A stretch of 34,412 nt of DNA, taken from assembly GCA_945871425.1 (NCBI GenBank), contig CAMBVS010000047.1, positions 1 to 34,412 of the forward strand, written 5' to 3'. Below, in pieces: positions 14,864-21,154 of this stretch. The DNA is from Rhizobium sp. Q54. Its GTDB lineage: Bacteria; Pseudomonadota; Alphaproteobacteria; SHVZ01. A model generated the notes under the pieces. That model saw only the letters and a program-made list of their open reading frames with translations, did not search any database and had not been told where the DNA came from. Position 1 is the stretch's first letter; every line of letters starts with the position of its first letter. Both the position numbers and the translations under genes were made by a program.

Positions 14864-15568
14864 ATGAGCCATCCGCAGGTCAAGACCATCGAGGCCTTCC
14901 ACCAGCAGAGCGAGGAGTATCGCGCGTCCGTCATCAAGCTGGTGGTCAGCCACGCCGTCAACGAGCTCTACGGCGCCCAGGTGTTCGACGAGCCGGCGAT
15001 CGCGCTGGCGCCGACGCCCTATGCCAAGTGGCTGACCTGCCGGGTCGCCATGGAGGAGTACGGCCATCACGTGCGATTTCGCGAGCTCGGCGTGAAGCTG
15101 GGCGTCGAGGAAGAGAAGATGACGCCGAAGGCGAAGAAGCCGCTCTCGATCTTCGGGTTTCCCTTGAAGACCTGGGAGGAGTTCTGCGTCATCAAGCTAT
15201 TGGCCGATCTCGCCGAGATCCTGCAGGTCGAGGACCTGCTCGCCTGCACCTTCCATCCGCTCCGCGACCTCGCGCGCATGACCATGCCGGAGGAGCGCTT
15301 CCACGCCCAGTTCGGCAAGGACTTCTGCACCGAGCTGTGCGAGACGGAGGAAGGACGCCGCCGCGTCCAGGATGCGATCGACCGCTACTATCCCTTCCTG
15401 CCGGCCTTCTTCGGCGCATCGGGGTCGAAGAACAACGAGACCTTCCGCCGCCTCGGCATCAAGCAGCGCACCAACGACGAGATGCGCGAGGACTACCTCG
15501 TCCGCGCCCGCGCGCTGGTGGTGGATCATCTGAAGCTGAAGATGCCGGCGCTGCCGGAGGCAGCGTAG
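14864..15568 (+). CDS. PaaA/PaaC-like ferritin-fold diiron protein (putative oxygenase)
   Basis: This 234-residue helical protein resembles the phenylacetic acid catabolic (PaaA/PaaC) branch of diiron proteins. Probable iron ligands form the classical pattern: E34 (VNELYG), E65-x2-H68 (MEEYGHH), E118 or E123 (ADLAEILQVEDLL) and E144-x2-H147 (MPEERFHAQFG). Both ExxH motifs are intact, which favours a catalytic PaaA-like role over the structural PaaC role. A strong AGGAGGG ribosome-binding site precedes the ATG. Unlike the phenylacetyl-CoA epoxidase, there is no PaaB, PaaD or second diiron-fold subunit nearby, so the protein may work as a homomer with the reductase at 12913-13935. The substrate is unknown; gentisate dioxygenase downstream implies that the pathway product is a 2,5-dihydroxybenzoate. 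Confidence 0.82.
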   Translation: MSHPQVKTIEAFHQQSEEYRASVIKLVVSHAVNELYGAQVFDEPAIALAPTPYAKWLTCRVAMEEYGHHVRFRELGVKLGVEEEKMTPKAKKPLSIFGFPLKTWEEFCVIKLLADLAEILQVEDLLACTFHPLRDLARMTMPEERFHAQFGKDFCTELCETEEGRRRVQDAIDRYYPFLPAFFGASGSKNNETFRRLGIKQRTNDEMREDYLVRARALVVDHLKLKMPALPEAA

Positions 15569-15584
15569 CGTAGATCGAGTCTCG

Positions 15585-15677
15585 CCCCCCACCCCTTCCC
15601 TCCCCCACGCTCCGCGGGGGGAGGGGGCAAGCCTCGGATCCCCTCCCGCCTTTGTGGAGGAGGGTCAGGGTGGGGGG
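15585..15677. repeat. Intergenic GC-rich palindromic element
   Basis: The gap between the diiron gene and the gentisate dioxygenase gene is a nested palindrome. The outer arms CCCCCCACCC (15585-15594) and GGGTGGGGGG (15668-15677) pair perfectly. Inside lie CCCTCCCCC (15598-15606) against GGGGGAGGG (15617-15625), and a smaller CCCTCC/GGAGG stem near 15641-15660. It could act as an mRNA-processing or partial termination element inside the operon. It resembles the elements at 3806-3827 and 27805-27868 and is probably a dispersed chromosomal repeat. Confidence 0.65.
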
Positions 15678-15696
15678 ACGGAAAGGACGGACGGGG

Positions 15697-16752
15697 ATGA
15701 CCGCAGCACCGAAGCTCACCAACGCCAAACCTTCGAATCTGAGGGCCGACTTCTATGCCCGCATCGGCGAGCACGGCATGACGCCGCTGTGGGAGGTGCT
15801 GAAGGGTCTGATCACGCCGGAGCCGCGCTCGCCGGCGCTGCCGGCGCTCTGGCGCTATGCCGACATCCGCGACTTCATCCTCGAGGCCGGCGAGCTGATC
15901 ACCGCCAAGGAGGCCGAGCGCCGCGTCCTCATCCTGGAGAACCCGGGCCTGAAGGGCCGCTCGTCGATCACGCATACGCTCTATGCCGGCCTGCAGCTGA
16001 TCCTGCCGGGCGAGGTGGCGCCGGCGCATCGCCATACCCAGACCGCGCTCCGCTTCGTGGTCGAGGGCGAGGGCGCCTATACCGCCGTCGACGGCGAGCG
16101 CACCACCATGCGCCCGGGCGACTTCGTCATCACGCCGTCCTGGACCTGGCACGACCACGGCAACGACTCGACCCGGCCGATGGTGTGGATGGACGGGCTC
16201 GACATACCTCTTGTTCAATTCCTGGACGCCAGCTTCGCCGAGGCCGGTCACGAGGACGTGCAGAGCGTCGCCCGCCCCGAAGGCGATGCGCTGGCCCGCT
16301 ACGGCCAGGGCCTGCTGCCGGTCGACCATCACGTGCGCACGCCGACCTCGCCGATCTTCAACTACCCCTATGCGCGGACGCGCGAGGCGCTGGAGACGAT
16401 GCGGCGGGCGGGGCCGTGGGATCCGCATCACGGCCTCAAGATGAAATACGTCAACCCGGCGACCGGCTCCTGGGCGATCCCGACCATGGCGACGTTCATG
16501 CAGCTGCTGCCGAAGGGGTTCGAGGGAGCCGCCTATCGCTCGACCGACGGCACGGTGTTTTCGGTGGTCGAAGGCCGGGGCTTCACGCTGATCGGCGGCG
16601 ACCGCTTCGACTGGGGGCCTCGCGACATTTTCGTGGTGCCGAGCTGGATCGAGCATCGCCACGTCGCCGCCGACGATGCCGTCCTCTTCAGCTACTCCGA
16701 CCGCCCGGTCCAGGAAGCGGTCGGGCTCTGGCGGGAGCGCCGCTCGGCATGA
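15697..16752 (+). CDS. Gentisate 1,2-dioxygenase
   Basis: This 351-residue bicupin protein is a gentisate 1,2-dioxygenase, which opens 2,5-dihydroxybenzoate with O2 to maleylpyruvate. The first cupin is highly characteristic: LPGEVAPAHRHTQTALRFVV with iron ligands H111 and H113, then MRPGDFVITPSWTWHDHG with H152, and WMDGLDIPL. The second cupin (from about residue 265) retains KGFEGAAYRSTDGTVFSVVE and PSWIEHRHV. The start is the ATG at 15697, preceded by an ACGGGG box; an in-frame upstream GTG lies inside the palindrome and is unlikely. The stop overlaps the next gene (ATGA). Closely related 1-hydroxy-2-naphthoate or salicylate 1,2-dioxygenases share this fold, so the ring substrate could differ. 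Confidence 0.93.
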   Translation: MTAAPKLTNAKPSNLRADFYARIGEHGMTPLWEVLKGLITPEPRSPALPALWRYADIRDFILEAGELITAKEAERRVLILENPGLKGRSSITHTLYAGLQLILPGEVAPAHRHTQTALRFVVEGEGAYTAVDGERTTMRPGDFVITPSWTWHDHGNDSTRPMVWMDGLDIPLVQFLDASFAEAGHEDVQSVARPEGDALARYGQGLLPVDHHVRTPTSPIFNYPYARTREALETMRRAGPWDPHHGLKMKYVNPATGSWAIPTMATFMQLLPKGFEGAAYRSTDGTVFSVVEGRGFTLIGGDRFDWGPRDIFVVPSWIEHRHVAADDAVLFSYSDRPVQEAVGLWRERRSA

Positions 16753-17276
16753 GCGGGGACCTCGCCCTCGTCGAGGCCCTGGCCGCCTCGATCGCGGCGA
16801 CACCCTGGTTCACCCGTGTCGGCCACGCCTTGACCCGGGAGGACGAGGAGAGCCTTGCCGCCTCGGTCGTCGGCCTCGGCCTCGAGCCCGGTGCGATCGC
16901 CCCGGTCGCCACATGGAAAGACGCCGCCCGGGTTGCCGCCGATCCCGACTGGGACCGGCGATGGTGGTCGGCCGAGGCCTGCGAGCAGACGCGGCTGCAG
17001 GCCTGGGCCGAGGAACGCCATGGCGTCGATGCCGCCTTGAAGGCGCTGACCCGCGTCGCCGAGGCGGCGCTGGGCCCGACCCGGGCCGCCGCCGAGGCCG
17101 CCAGCGACGAGACGCTCTCCCGGGTCGCCGCCGGTGCTGCCGCGCAGGCCTGCCATCTGGCGGCGCTGGCGCTGGCCGCCGGCAAGCCCCATCACGGCTT
17201 CCTCGCCAAGCACCGCCTGTTTGCCGCCGGACGATGGCCATTGGGCCGGATCGCCGACCGGTGGTATCTGTTCTGA
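16749..17276 (+). CDS. Unknown helical protein between the gentisate pathway genes
   Basis: This 175-residue protein is alanine-rich and predicted almost wholly helical, with no signal peptide or membrane segment. I do not recognise its family. Distinct features are a tryptophan-rich stretch (DPDWDRRWWSAE), a His-bearing segment (ACHLAALALAAGKPHHGFLA) and the C-terminal KHRLFAAGRWPLGRIADRW. The ATG at 16749 overlaps the gentisate dioxygenase stop (ATGA), so the two are co-translated, and the fumarylpyruvate hydrolase-like gene follows after 33 bp. That is where maleylpyruvate isomerase sits in many gentisate operons, but I see no GST/zeta-class or DinB-type signature, so an isomerase role is only a positional guess. 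It could equally be an accessory protein of the oxygenase. Confidence 0.75.
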   Translation: MSGDLALVEALAASIAATPWFTRVGHALTREDEESLAASVVGLGLEPGAIAPVATWKDAARVAADPDWDRRWWSAEACEQTRLQAWAEERHGVDAALKALTRVAEAALGPTRAAAEAASDETLSRVAAGAAAQACHLAALALAAGKPHHGFLAKHRLFAAGRWPLGRIADRWYLF

Positions 17277-17309
17277 CCCGTCCGAAGCCCTTCTCTTGAG
17301 GAAGATCTC

Positions 17310-17999
17310 ATGTCGCACGTCATCCCCGCCTGGTCGGTTCCGTCGGTCGCCGTCGTCGGCGAGACCGGCAGCTTCCCCGTCCGCCGCATCTATTGCGTCG
17401 GCCGCAACTACGCCGCCCATGCGCGCGAGATGGGTCATTCGGGCAAGGAGGACCCCTTCTTCTTCTGCAAGCCGGCCGATGCGATCGTGCCCTCGGGCGC
17501 GATCATCCCCTATCCGTCCTCGACCAAGAACCTGCATCACGAGATCGAGCTCGTCGTCGCGCTCAAGTCAGGCGGGCGCAACATCCCGTCGGCGAAGGCG
17601 CTGGACCGTGTCTACGGCTATGCCGTCGGCCTCGACATGACCCGCCGCGACCTTCAGGAAGCGGCGAAGAAGGCCGGCCGCCCTTGGGACATGGGCAAGG
17701 GCTTCGACCAGTCCGCCCCGATCACGCCGATCCAGCCGGCGGCCAAGATCGGCCATCCGACCAAGGGCAAGATCTGGGTCAAGGTCAACGGCCAGACCAA
17801 GCAGGAAGGCGATCTCGCCGACATGATCTGGAACGTGCCGGACACCATCGCCTATCTGTCGGGCCTGGTCGAACTGGCCGCCGGCGACCTGATCTACACC
17901 GGCACGCCCGAAGGCGTCGGCCCGGTCGTCGCCGGCGACCGCATGGACGGCCACATCGACGGCGTCGGCGACCTCGCCATCACCTACGCCAAGGCCTGA
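17310..17999 (+). CDS. FAH-family hydrolase, probable fumarylpyruvate hydrolase
   Basis: This 229-residue protein of the fumarylacetoacetate hydrolase family probably hydrolyses fumarylpyruvate (or maleylpyruvate) to pyruvate and fumarate (or maleate), the last step of the gentisate route. Characteristic segments are IYCVGRNYAAHAREMG (28-42), FFCKPADAIVPSG, LHHEIELVVAL with metal ligands E78 and E80, GLDMTRRDLQ with D109, and YTGTPEGVGPVVAGD. The length fits single-domain fumarylpyruvate hydrolases. A GAGGAAG ribosome-binding site precedes the ATG. Its place two genes after gentisate dioxygenase supports the specific call. Other FAH reactions cannot be excluded by sequence alone. Confidence 0.9.
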   Translation: MSHVIPAWSVPSVAVVGETGSFPVRRIYCVGRNYAAHAREMGHSGKEDPFFFCKPADAIVPSGAIIPYPSSTKNLHHEIELVVALKSGGRNIPSAKALDRVYGYAVGLDMTRRDLQEAAKKAGRPWDMGKGFDQSAPITPIQPAAKIGHPTKGKIWVKVNGQTKQEGDLADMIWNVPDTIAYLSGLVELAAGDLIYTGTPEGVGPVVAGDRMDGHIDGVGDLAITYAKA

Positions 18000-18005
18000 G
18001 ATCCC

Positions 18006-18800
18006 GTGCGGCTTCGCGTCACCACCTGGAACATCAATTCTGTCCGGCTGAGACAGGACCTGGTGCTCCGGGTGTTGAACGACCTCGAGCCGGACGTGCT
18101 CTGCCTGCAGGAGATCAAGGTCCAGACCGACCTGTTCCCGCACGAGCCCTACGAAGAGGCCGGGTACAGGCACCGCGCCGTGCTCGGCATGAAGGGCTAC
18201 AACGGCGTCGCCATCCTGTCGAAGACGCCGATCGAGCGGATCGACGGGCCGGACTGGTGCCGGAAGGGCGACTCCCGTCATCTCACCGTCCGGATCGGGG
18301 GCGTCGAAGTGCATAACTTCTACGTCCCCTCCGGCGGCGACGTCGCCGACCCGAAAGAGAATCCGAAATTCGCCCACAAGCTCGCCTTCGTCGACGAGAT
18401 GGCGACGTGGTTCAAGGCGAACCGGAAGCCGAAGGACCCGATGGTGCTGGTCGGCGACCTCAACATCGCGCCCTTGGAGCACGACGTCTGGTCCCACAAG
18501 CAGCTGCTCGACGTCGTCAGCCACACACCTGTCGAGGTCGAGAAGCTGGGTCACGTGCAGAAGTCCAGCGACTGGGTCGACGCCGTCCGCCACTTCGTGC
18601 CCGAAGACCAGAAGCTCTACAGCTGGTGGAGCTATCGTGCCCGCGACTGGCGCCTCGCCGACCGCGGCCGCCGCCTCGACCATGTCTGGGTGACGCCGGC
18701 CCTAAAGAAGAGCCTGAAGGGCTATTCGATCCTGAAGGACGCCCGCGGCTGGGAGCGCACATCCGACCACGTCCCGGTGACCGTCGACCTGGCGCTGTGA
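18006..18800 (+). CDS. xthA: Exodeoxyribonuclease III (AP endonuclease)
   Basis: This 264-residue EEP-superfamily nuclease repairs abasic sites and removes 3' blocking groups. Signature motifs are TWNINSVRLR (7-16), LCLQEIKVQ with the metal-binding Glu, YNGVAILSK, NFYVPSGGD, LVGDLNIAP (catalytic Asp and Asn), RRLDHVWVT and the terminal TSDHVPV with the catalytic His. All catalytic residues look present. It starts with GTG six bases after the FAH stop, so this DNA-repair gene appears to share the catabolic transcript. Its stop overlaps the next gene as GTGA. Confidence 0.95.
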   Translation: MRLRVTTWNINSVRLRQDLVLRVLNDLEPDVLCLQEIKVQTDLFPHEPYEEAGYRHRAVLGMKGYNGVAILSKTPIERIDGPDWCRKGDSRHLTVRIGGVEVHNFYVPSGGDVADPKENPKFAHKLAFVDEMATWFKANRKPKDPMVLVGDLNIAPLEHDVWSHKQLLDVVSHTPVEVEKLGHVQKSSDWVDAVRHFVPEDQKLYSWWSYRARDWRLADRGRRLDHVWVTPALKKSLKGYSILKDARGWERTSDHVPVTVDLAL

Positions 18801-20212
18801 GCGATCTCCGCCCGTTCTTCGCCCCGCGCTCGGTCGCGGTGGTCGGCGCCGGCGAGCGGGCGACCTCCTCGGGCGGCGCGGTCCTGAAGAACCTGGTCGC
18901 CAGCCGCTTCGACGGCAAGGTCATCCCGATCAATCCCAAGGGCGGCACCATCCAGGGCCATGCGGCGAAGACCTCGCTGCGCGAGCTGGAGGCGCCGGCC
19001 GATCTCGCCGTCATCGTCGTGCCGCCGCCGTCGATCCCCGAGGTCGTGCGCGATGCGGCGGCGAGCGGGCACAAGCACCTGCTGATCCTTCCCGGCGGCT
19101 TCGCCGAGGCTGGCGAGGAAGGCCGGCGCCGCGACGCGGAGGTGAGGAGGTTCGCCGCTTCCAACGGGCTCACCATCGCCGGTCCGAACTGCGCCGGCAT
19201 CATCGGCCCCGGTTTCGCCGCCACATTCCTCCGCGACCTGCCGAAGGGCGGCGGTGCGGCGCTGATCAGCCAGTCGGGAGCGCTGGCCGAGGAGGCGATC
19301 GCGGCGTCCCATGTCCGCCGCATCCCGCTCGGCACCGTCGTCTCGGTCGGCAATGCCATGCAGCTCGGCGTCGACGACTACCTCGCCTATCTCGGCGAGG
19401 ACCCGGCCGTCACCTCCGTGCTTCTCTATGTCGAGAGCATCGACGATCCTCGCCGCTTCCGCAGGGTCGCCCGCTCGGTCGTCGCGCGGAAGCCGGTGGT
19501 GGCGCTGTTCGGCGGCCGCAGCCTCGAAGGCGGCCGCGCCGCCGCCGCGCATACCGGCGCCGTCGCCAACACCGATCGGGCCATCGGCGATTTCGCCGCG
19601 GACTGCGGCATCGTCCGCGTCGACTCGTTCCGCCGGCTGATGCTGGCGGCCAAGGGATTCGGGCGGTTTCCCGGCGGTATCGGCAAGCGCGTGCTGGTGC
19701 TGTCGAACTCGGGCGGACCCGGCGTGCTCGCCACCGACCGCTGCTCGGTCGAAGGCCTCGCTCTCGTCGACCTGCCGGAGCGCCTGGCGAGCGTGCTGCG
19801 CCAGCGGCTGCCGGCCGAGGCCTCGGTCGCCAATCCGCTCGACCTGCTGGCGGACGCGCGCGAGGAGCGCTTCGGCGACACGCTGGCCTCGGCGCTGGTC
19901 GAGCGCGACGCCTTCGATGCGATCCTGATGATCCATGTCGTGCCGTTCATGGTCGATGCCGGGCCGGTGATCGCCAGGCTCGCGCCGCTCTGCCGCGAGG
20001 CGATGTTGCCGATCCTGCATTCGATGATGGGGACGCTGGAGCATCGCGCCGACTGGTTCGTCGCCATGGAGGCGGCCGGCGTGCCGATGTTCGAAGATGC
20101 GGAGGCGATGGCCGAATGCGCCGGCTTGCTCGCCCGCTACCCGGCAGCCCGGGCACGCGCGCTCGCCGGCGGCGACGATCCGCCGGCGCTCAAGGGTCGA
20201 AGCGGCGCATGA
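18797..20212 (+). CDS. NDP-forming acyl-CoA synthetase alpha module, lacking the ATP-grasp half
   Basis: This 471-residue protein has a CoA-binding Rossmann domain (FAPRSVAVVGAGERATSSGG) and two succinyl-CoA ligase-like flavodoxin domains. The segment AAAHTGAVANTD carries H252, the expected phosphohistidine; SQSGALAEEAI and VLSNSGGPGVL are also typical. Fused ADP-forming acyl-CoA synthetases are about 700 residues because an ATP-grasp beta module follows; here the protein stops after the alpha part, and no separate beta gene is in the window. It might pair with a subunit encoded elsewhere or be non-catalytic. The GTG start at 18797 overlaps the xthA stop. It is the last plus-strand gene of the run and overlaps the convergent methyltransferase by 23 bp. 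It could activate an organic acid to its CoA ester, which would suit a PaaA-like oxygenase. Confidence 0.82.
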   Translation: MSDLRPFFAPRSVAVVGAGERATSSGGAVLKNLVASRFDGKVIPINPKGGTIQGHAAKTSLRELEAPADLAVIVVPPPSIPEVVRDAAASGHKHLLILPGGFAEAGEEGRRRDAEVRRFAASNGLTIAGPNCAGIIGPGFAATFLRDLPKGGGAALISQSGALAEEAIAASHVRRIPLGTVVSVGNAMQLGVDDYLAYLGEDPAVTSVLLYVESIDDPRRFRRVARSVVARKPVVALFGGRSLEGGRAAAAHTGAVANTDRAIGDFAADCGIVRVDSFRRLMLAAKGFGRFPGGIGKRVLVLSNSGGPGVLATDRCSVEGLALVDLPERLASVLRQRLPAEASVANPLDLLADAREERFGDTLASALVERDAFDAILMIHVVPFMVDAGPVIARLAPLCREAMLPILHSMMGTLEHRADWFVAMEAAGVPMFEDAEAMAECAGLLARYPAARARALAGGDDPPALKGRSGA

Positions 20213-20681
20213 AGTAGCGGCCGTCGGGCACGTTCCGGATCGGCGTCACCGCGCGGGTCCCAGGCACCTCCAGCGGCTGGTCGCTCACCACCATGGCGCC
20301 TCGAGCGAGCAGCGGCGGAAGCAGCGGCGCCAGCAACCGGGCCAGCGCCGCCGTCGCGGTGGTGTCGCCGGAACCGATGTCGCCATGAACCAGCGCCACC
20401 CGCCCGCCGAGGCGCCGTGCCGCCAGCGGCAGGGTTTCCAGGAAGTCGCCGAGGAACAGATGGTCGGCGTCGGGGATGCAGTCGGGGTGGGCGGCTACCT
20501 GGCGGTCGAATGCGAAGATCTCGCGGTCCGCCAGGATCGTGCGGAGATGGTCGTAAGTGCGGCCGTTGCCGAGGCCGAGCTCGAGCACGACGCCTCGAAC
20601 GTCGGCGATCGCCAGCGCCGCCTCGTCGAGGCAGTCGCGCTGCGCCTGGACCCGCCGGATGAAGCTGTCGAGCCGGCTCAA
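20190..20681 (-). CDS. Small class I SAM-dependent methyltransferase
   Basis: This 163-residue protein has a Rossmann methyltransferase core: motif I in GVVLELGLGNGRTYDHL (about residues 30-46), the acidic strand-2 end in FAFDRQVAAHPD, then GDFLETLPL and VALVHGDIGSGD, with a late strand GAMVVSDQPLE. It is shorter than most, so the substrate-recognition part must be small. The TTG start at 20681 overlaps the stop of the cyclic-nucleotide-binding gene as TTGA, making it the third gene of the ABC transporter operon. The methyl acceptor is unknown; in a cell-envelope locus a lipid or glycan is possible. Confidence 0.78.
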   Translation of the reverse strand: MSRLDSFIRRVQAQRDCLDEAALAIADVRGVVLELGLGNGRTYDHLRTILADREIFAFDRQVAAHPDCIPDADHLFLGDFLETLPLAARRLGGRVALVHGDIGSGDTTATAALARLLAPLLPPLLARGAMVVSDQPLEVPGTRAVTPIRNVPDGRYFMRRFDP

Positions 20682-21142
20682 TGCGGCTTGCCGACCCGCG
20701 CTTCGCGGAGCTGCAAGTTGGTCTTCTCGAGGCGATGGGCCAGCTCGCGCATGACCTCGACGGCAATCTGCGGGAACTCGGTGATCAGCCGGAAGAACAG
20801 CTCCTTGGAGATCCTGAGCGTCACCGTCCTGCCGATCGAGGTCACCGTCGCCGTCCTCGGCACGTCGCAGAGGATGGCGATCTCGCCGACGATGGCGCCG
20901 GGGCCGAGCGTGGCCACGACGATGCGGCCGCTCGGCGCCGTCGGCGCGTCGATCGAGATGCTGACCTCGCCGTCGATCACCACATAGGCGGCGTCGCCGG
21001 GGTCCCCCTGCTTGCAGAGGACCTGGTCGGGATCGAAGGTCAGGCGCTCGGAGGTGAAGGCGAGCAGCTTCAGCTTCGACGGCTCGATCTTGGCGAAGAG
21101 CGGAATGCTCTTCAGCAGCGCGACTTCTTCGGCGAGGCTCAT
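20678..21142 (-). CDS. Cyclic nucleotide-binding domain protein without an effector domain
   Basis: This 154-residue protein is essentially one cyclic nucleotide-binding domain. The cassette reads FGE-like VGEIAILCDVPRTATVTS, with the ribose-binding Glu and phosphate-binding Arg both present, so cAMP or cGMP binding is plausible. Upstream beta-roll motifs are PDQVLCKQGDPGDAAYVVID and GEVSIS. There is no helix-turn-helix, so unlike CRP it should not bind DNA; the C-terminal helix (MRELAHRLEKTNLQLREA) could mediate oligomerisation or docking. It lies 12 bp downstream of the unusual ABC transporter gene and overlaps the methyltransferase gene. A role as a nucleotide-sensing regulatory subunit of the transporter is a reasonable inference. 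Confidence 0.88.
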   Translation of the reverse strand: MSLAEEVALLKSIPLFAKIEPSKLKLLAFTSERLTFDPDQVLCKQGDPGDAAYVVIDGEVSISIDAPTAPSGRIVVATLGPGAIVGEIAILCDVPRTATVTSIGRTVTLRISKELFFRLITEFPQIAVEVMRELAHRLEKTNLQLREARVGKPH

Positions 21143-21154
21143 GGCGTACCCCCG

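Noticed and set aside
12913..15568. Reading the reductase and diiron genes as part of a normal phenylacetate (PaaABCDE) or benzoyl-CoA (Box) system.
   Set aside because: There is no PaaB, PaaC, PaaD or BoxA/BoxC-like gene, the reductase domain order differs from PaaE, the diiron protein is half the length of BoxB, and the downstream genes are of the gentisate route.
15654..16748. Long open frame upstream of the unknown 175-residue protein, covering the gentisate dioxygenase gene.
   Set aside because: It is the second frame of the dioxygenase gene and shows no domain; only the part after the ATG at 16749 is free of a better overlapping gene.
18407..18796. In-frame extension of the acyl-CoA synthetase alpha gene into xthA.
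   Set aside because: The sequence before 18797 is out of frame with intact xthA and carries no homology; the GTG at 18797 starts exactly at the CoA-binding domain.
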